Of a stretch of 37,004 nucleotides of DNA, positions 27,672-34,580 are shown one piece after another (the first letter of the stretch is position 1; each line of letters begins with the position of its first letter). The position numbers were made by a program, and so were the translations under genes. This DNA comes from Candidatus Avilachnospira avicola. Its GTDB lineage: Bacteria > Bacillota > Clostridia > Lachnospirales > Lachnospiraceae. Below the pieces are notes generated by a model. It was not told the DNA's origin. It was given only the letters and a program-made list of their open reading frames with translations, and searched no databases. The DNA lies in assembly GCA_018714245.1 (NCBI GenBank), contig DVNQ01000051.1, positions 1 through 37,004 on the forward strand, written 5' to 3'.

Positions 27672-27767
27672 GATAACTTACTATGGATAATGGATATCCT
27701 ATGCAACAGCAGCAAAACTAACAACCCTACCTGAGTTGGTAAAGTAGTAATAAAAGTATGCTGCTGC
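27655..27767 (-). promoter_or_regulatory. Ribosome-mediated Tyr/Phe attenuator (alternative pairing region)
   Basis: Segment 1 is GCAGCAGCA (27759-27767), inside leader codons 7-9. Segment 2 is AGTTTTGCTGC (27709-27719), inside codons 23-26. Segment 3 is GCAGTAAAACT (27655-27665), which spans the terminator's inner stem and loop. Segment 1 pairs with TGCTGCTGT (27706-27714) over 9 bp. Segment 2 pairs with segment 3 over 11 bp with one G-U. The 2:3 pairing excludes both 1:2 and the terminator. A ribosome held on codons 10-15 would cover segment 1 and favour 2:3, allowing read-through. This is the classical attenuator logic. The pairings are seen in the sequence; the mechanism is inferred. Confidence 0.85.
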
Positions 27768-27785
27768 AAACATGTTGTTCTGCAT
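27699..27785 (-). CDS. Tyr/Phe-rich leader peptide of the aromatic operon
   Basis: A 28-codon ORF with ATG at 27785, stop TAG at 27699-27701 and ribosome site GGAG 5 nt upstream. Codons 10-15 are Tyr-Phe-Tyr-Tyr-Tyr-Phe (TAC TTT TAT TAC TAC TTT), with further Phe at 6 and 24. Eight of 28 residues are Phe or Tyr. Three Ala codons directly before the run form segment 1 of the attenuator, and the Phe-Ala-Ala codons near the end form segment 2. It follows a good promoter and precedes a terminator. A second in-frame ATG at codon 5 is possible but lacks a ribosome site. The peptide itself probably has no function beyond sensing charged tRNA-Tyr and tRNA-Phe. Confidence 0.88.
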   Translation of the reverse strand: MQNNMFAAAYFYYYFTNSGRVVSFAAVA

Positions 27786-27814
27786 ATTAGCTCCAAAAAC
27801 AAAAATCTTTTAAA

Positions 27815-27843
27815 AGATTATCATACTTGACATCCAATGTAAA
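27815..27843 (-). promoter_or_regulatory. Promoter of the aromatic operon
   Basis: Minus-strand TTTACA, 17 nt, TAATCT, with TGA directly before the -10 (extended -10). The predicted start near 27808 gives about 23 nt before the leader ATG. The -35 lies 7 bp behind the stop codon of the aminotransferase gene, with no terminator between them. Confidence 0.8.
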
Positions 27844-27850
27844 GCATTTT

Positions 27851-29053
27851 TTATCTGAGGCCGCACTCGGAGGCTATGTCCTTCCAGGCCTGCTCCGACC
27901 TTCTGATCGTATCCTCCGATACGCAGTAGGCCGCTCTCATATGTCCGCTTCCTTCAAATGAGGATCCGGGCACGATAAGCACATAATGCCTTTTGCAGAT
28001 ATTGCAGAACTCCTGATCCGTAAGGCCCTCCGGGGTCTTTATCCAGATATAGAATGCCCCCTGGGGATAGGCAGCCTCAAATCCTGCCTCCTTGAGTATG
28101 CCGTAGAGGAGCTTTCTGTTACGGTCGTATGCCTTGACATTTTCACTTATGTCCGTATCGATGCAGCGCTCTATGACCTTCTGCATGAGGCTCGGTGCAT
28201 TTACCATGCCAAGGGTACGGTTTGCTATGCTCATGCAGCTATATATATCCTCATGACAGCAGAGCTCATCAGGAACCACGCAGTACCCTATCCTTTCTCC
28301 AGGAAGCGAAAGCGACTTGGAAAACGAATAGCATACGATAGTGTCCGGATAGAAGGCTGCGACCCAGGGCTGGGTAAGGCCGTCGTAGCAGAGCTCCCTG
28401 TATGGTTCATCGGAAATGAGCACTATATGGGTGCCATATTTTCTGCTCTCCTCGGAAAGCAAACTTGAAAGCTCTCTCAGTGTCTCCTCCCCGTAGATCG
28501 CTCCCGTAGGGTTATTGGGTGTATTTATGATCACTGCCTTTGTCTTTTCCGAGATCGCCGATCTGAGCTCCTCCATGTCAGGAAGAAAAGTCTCCTTATC
28601 GGTAGGCACGGTCCGGAGCACTCCTCCGTAATTCCTTACATAATTTCCGTATTCCAGGAAATAGGGCCTGAAGGTGATGACCTCATCTCCCTCATCAAGG
28701 AGGGCCTTAAGGGCTATGTTCAGCCCTGCCGCAGCTCCGGCTATCATCAGTATATTTCCGACTCCATAGGAAGTCCCGAATCTTCTGTTGAGATGCTCGG
28801 CAATGGCCTGCCTGGTCTCAGGATAGCCTTCATTTGCCATATATCCATGGAGATATACGCTGTCCACCTCATCCACTATGGTCTTTATGGACTCATTGAC
28901 CTCCTTGGGGGCCGGCACATTGGGATTGCCGATGGAAAAATCAAATACATTTTCCGCTCCCACCTTCTTCGCCATGTCCTTGCCTTCCTGGAACATGAGC
29001 CTTATGGTGGAATTGCCCTCAAGCTGCTTCTTCATCGCCTTGCTTATCATCAT
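27851..29053 (-). CDS. PLP-dependent class I/II aminotransferase (aspartate/aromatic type)
   Basis: A 400-residue fold-type I aminotransferase. Visible are the conserved NTPNNPTG near 177-184, SDEPYRE near 214-220 (Asp215 and Tyr218 contact the cofactor), the Schiff-base Lys246 in CYSFSKSLSLPGERIGY, and C-terminal GSSFEGSGHMRAAYC with the substrate Arg. Sequence alone does not fix the substrate. Its place between thrCB and the Phe/Tyr operon suggests it makes aspartate, or Phe and Tyr, or both. It overlaps thrB (ATGA). ATG 29053 and 29050 are both possible. No terminator separates it from the aromatic promoter. Confidence 0.88.
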   Translation of the reverse strand: MMISKAMKKQLEGNSTIRLMFQEGKDMAKKVGAENVFDFSIGNPNVPAPKEVNESIKTIVDEVDSVYLHGYMANEGYPETRQAIAEHLNRRFGTSYGVGNILMIAGAAAGLNIALKALLDEGDEVITFRPYFLEYGNYVRNYGGVLRTVPTDKETFLPDMEELRSAISEKTKAVIINTPNNPTGAIYGEETLRELSSLLSEESRKYGTHIVLISDEPYRELCYDGLTQPWVAAFYPDTIVCYSFSKSLSLPGERIGYCVVPDELCCHEDIYSCMSIANRTLGMVNAPSLMQKVIERCIDTDISENVKAYDRNRKLLYGILKEAGFEAAYPQGAFYIWIKTPEGLTDQEFCNICKRHYVLIVPGSSFEGSGHMRAAYCVSEDTIRRSEQAWKDIASECGLR

Positions 29054-29931
29054 CTTGTCTCCATCCTTTCCGCACCTTCACTGCATATGCTGAGGGACAG
29101 TGTCCTGTGTCCCGGAAATGCCTGCTTAAATTCTTCGAGTATCCTCTGTTCCCTGTCACCCTGCTTTACTGCCGCCATCATGGTAGAGCCTGATCCGCTT
29201 ATGAAAAAGGCAGCAGCCCCTCCTGAGACAGCCAGCTCCCTTGCCTTTCCATAATCAGGGATAAGCTCCCTTCTGTAGGGTTCATGTAGTATGTCCCTGC
29301 AGGCCGCGGATAAAAGTTCCTCATCGCCGGTCTCCAAAGCCCGAAGAAGGCCTGTGACATGGCCTGTAGTATATATGCTGTCCGCAAGACCTATATCCTT
29401 TTTTACGACTCTCCTGGCGTCCTCTGTCCTTACCTCATAATCAGGTATCAAGGTCACAAATCTCCATTCCCCGTCACAGCAATAGCCGGTGCAGTAGACC
29501 CTTCCGCCCTCGGAAAAGCCTGCCACCACGCCTCCGTATATGGCAGGGGCCACATTGTCAGGATGTCCTTCTATGGAGGTTGCAAGGCTTACCATGTCCT
29601 CCTTTGAAAGCCCCAGCCCATGGAGCTCGTTAGCCGCCATGATCCCTCCGACTATGCAGGTCGAGCTGGATCCAAGCCCTCTTGCTATCGGCACCTCTGT
29701 CTCTTCCTTAAGGCTTATCGGGATATAGGCCCTGCCTGACATATCCAGCGCCTTTTTATAGCTTCTTATGAAAAGATTGTCTTCATTTCTGTATTCTTCA
29801 GGGCAGCCCTCTATATGCAGGCTGTCGGAAAGCTCCGCATCAAAGCAGGCGTAAAGGGAAAGGGCCGCTCCCAGTACGTCATAGCCCGGTCCGATATTTG
29901 CCGTGGTAGCCGGCACTTTTATCCTAATCAT
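29050..29931 (-). CDS. thrB: Homoserine kinase
   Basis: Phosphorylates homoserine in threonine synthesis. The 293-residue GHMP-family protein begins RIKVPATTANIGPGYDVLGAAL and has the ATP motif PIARGLGSSS at 81-90, then GHPDNVAPAIYGGVV near 136-150 and the C-terminal GGAAAFFISGSGSTM. Length is typical. The start overlaps the thrC stop (ATGA), and the stop overlaps the aminotransferase start. Confidence 0.94.
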   Translation of the reverse strand: MIRIKVPATTANIGPGYDVLGAALSLYACFDAELSDSLHIEGCPEEYRNEDNLFIRSYKKALDMSGRAYIPISLKEETEVPIARGLGSSSTCIVGGIMAANELHGLGLSKEDMVSLATSIEGHPDNVAPAIYGGVVAGFSEGGRVYCTGYCCDGEWRFVTLIPDYEVRTEDARRVVKKDIGLADSIYTTGHVTGLLRALETGDEELLSAACRDILHEPYRRELIPDYGKARELAVSGGAAAFFISGSGSTMMAAVKQGDREQRILEEFKQAFPGHRTLSLSICSEGAERMETR

Positions 29932-31415
29932 AAAAGCAGTGATCTCCTTACATTGTCATATACGAATCCCTTCATCTCCCGTATGTCCAGCACCTCTTTA
30001 TGAAGTATGGGCTTTTTCTGAAGGTCCCTGAGGGATTTCGGAATGGGCTCCCCTGTCCTTTCGTAAAGAAGGGCCATGGCCTCCTGGCCGCTGACAGCTC
30101 CGCCTCCGAAGATGGAGCCATAGACATCCGAAGCAAATTTATAGGGGCTTGCTGTGGAAAGTATGACCATGGGACAGTCTCCCGCAGCTCCCCGCCTCCT
30201 GCAGTCCTCCGCCACCTTGATGGCAACTGCGGTATGGGGATCCACTACACGGTCATAGCTTTCATATGAAGCCCTTATGGCCTCCCTGGCCTCATCGTCA
30301 GAAGCATATCCGCAGTCAAAGCTCTCCCTTATCCCGGAAAGCATCTCATCGGAGATCCTGAAGTATCCCTTTTCAGAAAGATCCTTCATCAGTCCTGCAG
30401 TAAGTTCACAGTCTCCGCCTGATTCATAGTAGAGCATGCGTTCCAGGTTGGAGGATACAAGTATGTCCATGCTGGGAGAGATGGTCTTCTTGAATTCCCT
30501 TCTCCTGTCATATACTCCGGTAGTGAGGAAATCGGTAAGCACATTATTTTCATTGCTTGCCACTATGAGCTTTCTTACCGGAAGCCCCATCCGTTTTGCG
30601 ATATATCCTGCAAGCACGTCTCCGAAGTTCCCCGTAGGGACACAGAAATCCACAGGATCTCCCGGCAGTAGCTCTCCTCTTGCCATAAGCTGCCTGTAGG
30701 CATCCGCGTAATATACTATCTGAGGAATCAGACGGCCGATGTTGATGGAATTGGCACTTGAAAGATATACTCCCGAGCCTTCAAGCTCCGATACGATGTC
30801 TGATGAAAATATCTTCTTCACCTCGGTCTGGCAGTCATCAAAATTGCCTCTTACTGCACCAACGAAGGTATTGTTCCCTTCCTGGGTGGCCATCTGCAGA
30901 TACTGGATGTCGCTGACCTTCTGATAGGGATAAAACACCGTTATGGCTATACCGCTGGCATCCCTGAAGCCCTCAAGAGCCGCCTTTCCCGTATCTCCGC
31001 TCGTAGCGGTCACTATCATCAGCTTCTCATCCCTGTCCTTAAGGGCTATGCTCATAAGCCTGGGGAGCATGCAGAGTGCCACATCCTTAAAGGCACATGT
31101 AGGCCCGTGATAAAGCTCTAAAAGCCAGTCATTGCCAAGTGGAGTCACCGGAGTGATGAGCCTGCTTGCAAATTTATCGTCATAGGCTGAGGCTATCGCA
31201 TCCTTAAGGCTCTTTTCATCCATATCTGAAAGGAAGCGCTTCATGATGTCAAAAGCCAGCTCCCTGTATCCTTTATCGATCAGCGCCCCGGGATCAAGTC
31301 TTTCACCATCCATATCATCAGTCACAAAAAGCCCTCCGTCATCACAGAGCCCCTTTAGTATGGCATCCCTGGAGTCAAAATATGCCTCCTTTGATCTGGT
31401 GCTGTGATACTTCAC
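29928..31415 (-). CDS. thrC: Threonine synthase
   Basis: Converts O-phosphohomoserine to threonine with PLP. The 495-residue protein begins KYHSTRSKE and has the Schiff-base Lys110 in TCAFKDVAL, then TSGDTGKAAL and PTGNFGDVLAGY. It is the longer threonine synthase class typical of E. coli and many Clostridia. The start is GTG at 31413-31415, 4 nt behind AAAGGAGGGGG. The open frame continues upstream through the intergenic region but has no protein similarity there. It is transcribed away from hom. Confidence 0.94.
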   Translation of the reverse strand: MKYHSTRSKEAYFDSRDAILKGLCDDGGLFVTDDMDGERLDPGALIDKGYRELAFDIMKRFLSDMDEKSLKDAIASAYDDKFASRLITPVTPLGNDWLLELYHGPTCAFKDVALCMLPRLMSIALKDRDEKLMIVTATSGDTGKAALEGFRDASGIAITVFYPYQKVSDIQYLQMATQEGNNTFVGAVRGNFDDCQTEVKKIFSSDIVSELEGSGVYLSSANSINIGRLIPQIVYYADAYRQLMARGELLPGDPVDFCVPTGNFGDVLAGYIAKRMGLPVRKLIVASNENNVLTDFLTTGVYDRRREFKKTISPSMDILVSSNLERMLYYESGGDCELTAGLMKDLSEKGYFRISDEMLSGIRESFDCGYASDDEAREAIRASYESYDRVVDPHTAVAIKVAEDCRRRGAAGDCPMVILSTASPYKFASDVYGSIFGGGAVSGQEAMALLYERTGEPIPKSLRDLQKKPILHKEVLDIREMKGFVYDNVRRSLLL

Positions 31416-31451
31416 CTTACCCCCTCCTTTGCTTTTCTGATTTTGCTTTGC

Positions 31452-31514
31452 ATGATACCACATGATACCATATTTTCCCCGCTTTTGCTTGTTATTTCGA
31501 TACCACTGTGATAT
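31452..31514. promoter_or_regulatory. GATACCA repeats in the thrC-hom divergent region (possible operators)
   Basis: ATGATACCA occurs twice in direct tandem exactly 10 bp apart (GATACCA at 31454-31460 and 31464-31470). GATACCA occurs a third time at 31499-31505, inside the spacer of the hom promoter. The third copy is part of an imperfect palindrome, ATACCACTGTGATAT (31500-31514). Each of the first two copies contains TATCAT on the minus strand, a possible thrC -10, but no good -35 is visible there. A shared regulator of thrC and hom is an inference. Confidence 0.45.
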
Positions 31515-31517
31515 TTT
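31489..31517 (+). promoter_or_regulatory. Probable promoter of hom-lysC
   Basis: Plus-strand TTGTTA, 17 nt, TATTTT, with TGA directly before the -10. The predicted start near 31524 leaves a leader of about 27 nt containing a GGAGG ribosome site. Confidence 0.6.
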
Positions 31518-31550
31518 TATGAAATAAAAGCTTGGCCGGAGGAAAATACC

Positions 31551-32618
31551 ATGAAGATAGCGATACTTGGTTTCGGAACAGTGGGAAGGAATGTATTCCG
31601 GCTCCTTGAAAATGTGAAGGATGCCGAAATATGCCGTGTACTGGAGCAGCCCGGCAGGATCACTGAAGATTTCATGACCTCTGATCCTGAGGAGATATTC
31701 AATGACCCTGACATCGGGATCGTAGTCGATGCACTGCCCGGCATACACCCCTCCTATGAATATATCAAGAAAGCCCTGAATGCAGGAAAGCATGTGGTCA
31801 GCTCAAATAAGGCAGCCATATGCTTTGGATTTTCGGAGCTTGCGAAGCTTGCGGAAAGCAAGGGTGCCGCCCTTCTTTATGAGGCTTCCTGCGGAGGGGG
31901 CATCCCCATTATAGAGGAGATCCTGCGGGTAGGATCCAACGACAGCATCTCCAGGGTCTCCGGCATACTGAACGGTACCTGCAATTACATGCTCTGGAAG
32001 ATGGAAAAGTACGGCATGAGCTATGAAGAGGCTCTCAAAGAGGCACAGGCCCTCGGCTATGCGGAGGCGGATCCCACTGCCGATGTAAGCGGATTTGACG
32101 TAAGGAACAAGATCCTTATACTCTCCTCCCTGGCATATGACTCTGCCCTCTCCTGCGATGTACCCATGATGGGCATCGAGCAGGTAACAAAGGAAAGGAT
32201 GGAAGTCTTCCGAAAGGAGGGAAAATGCATAAAGCTCATGGGCATTTCCGTAAGAGAAGGAGCTTCCTATGCCATCTCTGTATGCCCCGTGGTGCTTCCG
32301 GATACTTCTCTTGAGGCAAACGTGGCATCCAACTTCAATATAGTCTCCTTTACCGGAGATCATGTGGGAGAGCTCAAGCTTTACGGGCAGGGAGCCGGCG
32401 GAGATCCCACGGCGGATGCAGTAATAAGGGACATAAAGAAGATCCTCCTTGGAGACGCCTTCCTTTATGAAAGGAAATTTGAAAACATCCTCACAGAAGA
32501 TGCTTCTCTTCTTCGGGGGACCTGTCATGTGGGAGGCCGGATCCTTAAGGATCATGTTCTTTCCGAGGCTCTTATGGAAGCAAAAGCCCAGGGCTGCTTC
32601 TTCGCCTTTGAGCCCTGA
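31551..32618 (+). CDS. hom: Homoserine dehydrogenase
   Basis: Reduces aspartate semialdehyde to homoserine with NAD(P)H. The 355-residue protein has the dinucleotide loop GFGTVG at 7-12, SNKAAI near 84-89, YEASCGGGIPII near 104-115 and GILNGTCNYML near 131-141 (substrate-binding region), then EADPTADVSG near 166-175. It lacks the extra C-terminal ACT domain of the B. subtilis type enzyme (over 400 residues), so direct Thr feedback through ACT is not expected. GGAGG lies 8 nt before the ATG. lysC follows after 31 bp. Confidence 0.94.
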   Translation: MKIAILGFGTVGRNVFRLLENVKDAEICRVLEQPGRITEDFMTSDPEEIFNDPDIGIVVDALPGIHPSYEYIKKALNAGKHVVSSNKAAICFGFSELAKLAESKGAALLYEASCGGGIPIIEEILRVGSNDSISRVSGILNGTCNYMLWKMEKYGMSYEEALKEAQALGYAEADPTADVSGFDVRNKILILSSLAYDSALSCDVPMMGIEQVTKERMEVFRKEGKCIKLMGISVREGASYAISVCPVVLPDTSLEANVASNFNIVSFTGDHVGELKLYGQGAGGDPTADAVIRDIKKILLGDAFLYERKFENILTEDASLLRGTCHVGGRILKDHVLSEALMEAKAQGCFFAFEP

Positions 32619-32649
32619 CAGCAAATTGATCATCAAGTGAAAGGATACG

Positions 32650-33990
32650 GTGCAAGCCGCAAAGCATATGATAAAGATAACAAAATTCGGAGGAAGCTCC
32701 GTAGCAAATGCAGAACAGTTCCGCAAGGTAAAAAACATCATAGAGGCCGACCCCTCAAGGCGCTTCGTGGTCATCTCCGCGGCAGGAAAGGCAAGCAGCG
32801 AGGACAACAAGATCACCGACCTGCTCTACCTCTGCCATGCCCACGTAAAATACCATGTGGATTATCACGGGATATTTGACATCATAAAGAAAAGATTCAC
32901 TGACATAAAGGATGAGCTTGGCCTTTCCCTCAATATAGAAAAGGAACTTGAGGAGCTTTCGGATATGCTCCCGAAGCTCAGTACCGATGAGCTTGTCAGC
33001 CGGGGCGAATACTTCACCTCCCGCATGATGGCCGAATACCTGAAGTTTCCCTTTGTGGATGCGGCTGACGTGATAAAGATCAACTATGACGGCAGCATAG
33101 ACTTCGAAGCCACTGATGAAAACCTTCAGTTCATTATGAAGGACCATGACAGGTTCGTCATCCCCGGTTTTTACGGTACCACTCCCGACGGAAACATCAA
33201 GGTCATGTCTCGGGGAGGAAGCGACATAACCGGTTCCATCCTTGCCCGCTGTCTGGGAGCGGATCTCTACGAAAACTGGACCGACGTATCAGGCTTCCTG
33301 ATGGCTGATCCCCGGATAGTCAAGGATCCTCTCGGCATAAAAATGATCACCTATTCGGAGCTTCGTGAGCTTTCCTATATGGGAGCTAGCGTCCTCCATG
33401 AGGATGCTGTATTTCCCGTAAAGGAAGCCAACATACCGATAAATATCCTGAATACCAATCGTCCCGAGGACAAGGGTACCATCATACTTGATACCATACC
33501 CAAGTCAGAGGATAAGGTGGCCATAACCGGCATCGCGGGCAAAAAGGGCTTCTGCGCCCTGGCCATATCCAAAAAGCATATGCCTGAAAGCGTGGGATTC
33601 TGCAGAAAGATCCTGTCGGTATTTGAAAAATACGGTGTCAGCGTCGAACACCTTCCCACCGGCATAGATTCCATAGGCATGATCATACAGGAAAAATATG
33701 TCCATAACTGCCTTTATGACATCATAGCCGAGATCAAGGAAAAGGCGGAGCCTGACGATATCAAGTATATCCCGGACCTGGCACTGATCGCCACCGTCGG
33801 CCGCAACATGTCCAGCCGTATAGGTACCTCGGGAAAGCTCTTTACAGCCCTCGGCAAAAATGACGTCAATGTCAAGATCATGATACAGGCCTTCAACGAG
33901 ATCAACATACTGGTAGGCGTGGATGAAAGCGATATGGAAAAGGGAATAAGAGCGATCTATGACGCCTTTGTAAGAGATAAGACAGACTGA
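32650..33990 (+). CDS. lysC: Aspartate kinase
   Basis: Phosphorylates aspartate, the first step to Lys, Thr, Met and Ile. The 446-residue protein begins with KITKFGGSSVAN (residues 9-20). It has SRGEYFTSRMMA near 117-128, RGGSDITGS near 189-197 in the kinase core, and two C-terminal ACT domains (about 295-446) ending with NEINILVGVDESDMEKGIRAIYDAF. So feedback control probably enters the pathway here. I use GTG 32650, 4 nt behind AAGGA. ATG 32668 (six codons later) has no ribosome site. Which end product inhibits it is not visible. The symbol is generic for the family. Confidence 0.92.
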   Translation: MQAAKHMIKITKFGGSSVANAEQFRKVKNIIEADPSRRFVVISAAGKASSEDNKITDLLYLCHAHVKYHVDYHGIFDIIKKRFTDIKDELGLSLNIEKELEELSDMLPKLSTDELVSRGEYFTSRMMAEYLKFPFVDAADVIKINYDGSIDFEATDENLQFIMKDHDRFVIPGFYGTTPDGNIKVMSRGGSDITGSILARCLGADLYENWTDVSGFLMADPRIVKDPLGIKMITYSELRELSYMGASVLHEDAVFPVKEANIPINILNTNRPEDKGTIILDTIPKSEDKVAITGIAGKKGFCALAISKKHMPESVGFCRKILSVFEKYGVSVEHLPTGIDSIGMIIQEKYVHNCLYDIIAEIKEKAEPDDIKYIPDLALIATVGRNMSSRIGTSGKLFTALGKNDVNVKIMIQAFNEINILVGVDESDMEKGIRAIYDAFVRDKTD

Positions 33991-34012
33991 TAAAGGCACA
34001 TAAGTGAAAAAA

Positions 34013-34059
34013 GGGGCTTTGCAGAAGGATGATATACATCCGTTATGCAAATCCCCTTT
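34013..34059. terminator. Bidirectional terminator between lysC and smpB
   Basis: GGGG-TTTGCA-GGATG pairs with CATCC-TGCAAA-CCCC with small internal loops. The plus strand continues TTTATTGTTT, and the minus strand continues with TTTTTTC. The genes converge here. Confidence 0.85.
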
Positions 34060-34109
34060 ATTGTTTGATTTCTTTATATTGCGGAAGTTCTATATTGCAC
34101 AGGTTCCTT

Positions 34110-34580
34110 TCAGACCCTTATATTTGCCTGCTTGAAATCCCTTTCAAGCTCCCGCTTCTGAGTCTTCTTTGCTATGTCATCCCTCTTGTCATAGAGCTTC
34201 TTTCCGCGGCACAGGCCTACTTCAACCTTTACCCTGGGTCCCTTGAAATATACCATCAGCGGTATCAGGGCATAGCCCTTTTCCGAGGCCTTGACTATGA
34301 GCCTCGCTATCTCCTTTTTATGAAGCAGCAGTTTTCTGACGCGGAGAGGGTCCTTATTGAAGATATTGCCCTTCTCGTAGGGATTGACATGCATCCCGTA
34401 TATGAAGAGTTCCCCCGCCTTGTCCTTGATGAAGGCCTCCTTTACCGAGCAGTGTCCAAGCCTCATGGACTTTACCTCAGTACCCGAGAGCTCTATCCCC
34501 GCTTCAAGCTTTTCATCCACGAAATAATCATGATAAGCCTTTTTGTTATTTGCTATGATCTTTATACTGTCCTTAGCCAT
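34110..34580 (-). CDS. smpB: SsrA (tmRNA)-binding protein SmpB
   Basis: Brings tmRNA to stalled ribosomes for trans-translation. The 156-residue protein begins MAKDSIKIIANNKKAYHDYFVDE and has EAGIELSGTEVKSMR near 26-40 and GYALIPL. The basic tail KKLYDKRDDIAKKTQKRELERDF matches the conserved C-terminus. I use ATG 34580, the usual family start, which overlaps the rnr stop by 8 nt. A TTG at 34595 is better placed behind GAGG and would add five residues, so the start is uncertain. No tmRNA gene is seen in the window. Confidence 0.95.
   Translation of the reverse strand: MAKDSIKIIANNKKAYHDYFVDEKLEAGIELSGTEVKSMRLGHCSVKEAFIKDKAGELFIYGMHVNPYEKGNIFNKDPLRVRKLLLHKKEIARLIVKASEKGYALIPLMVYFKGPRVKVEVGLCRGKKLYDKRDDIAKKTQKRELERDFKQANIRV

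Noticed and set aside
27641-27843. T-box riboswitch before aroF
   Set aside because: The leader is only about 170 nt, has no Stem I specifier region and no T-box antiterminator core (AGGGTGG-N-ACCGCG). The coding leader with a Tyr/Phe run explains the terminator better.
31416-31793. Upstream extension of thrC to a longer protein
   Set aside because: The frame stays open into the divergent region and across the start of hom, but the encoded residues do not resemble threonine synthase. GTG 31415 has a strong AAAGGAGGGGG site.
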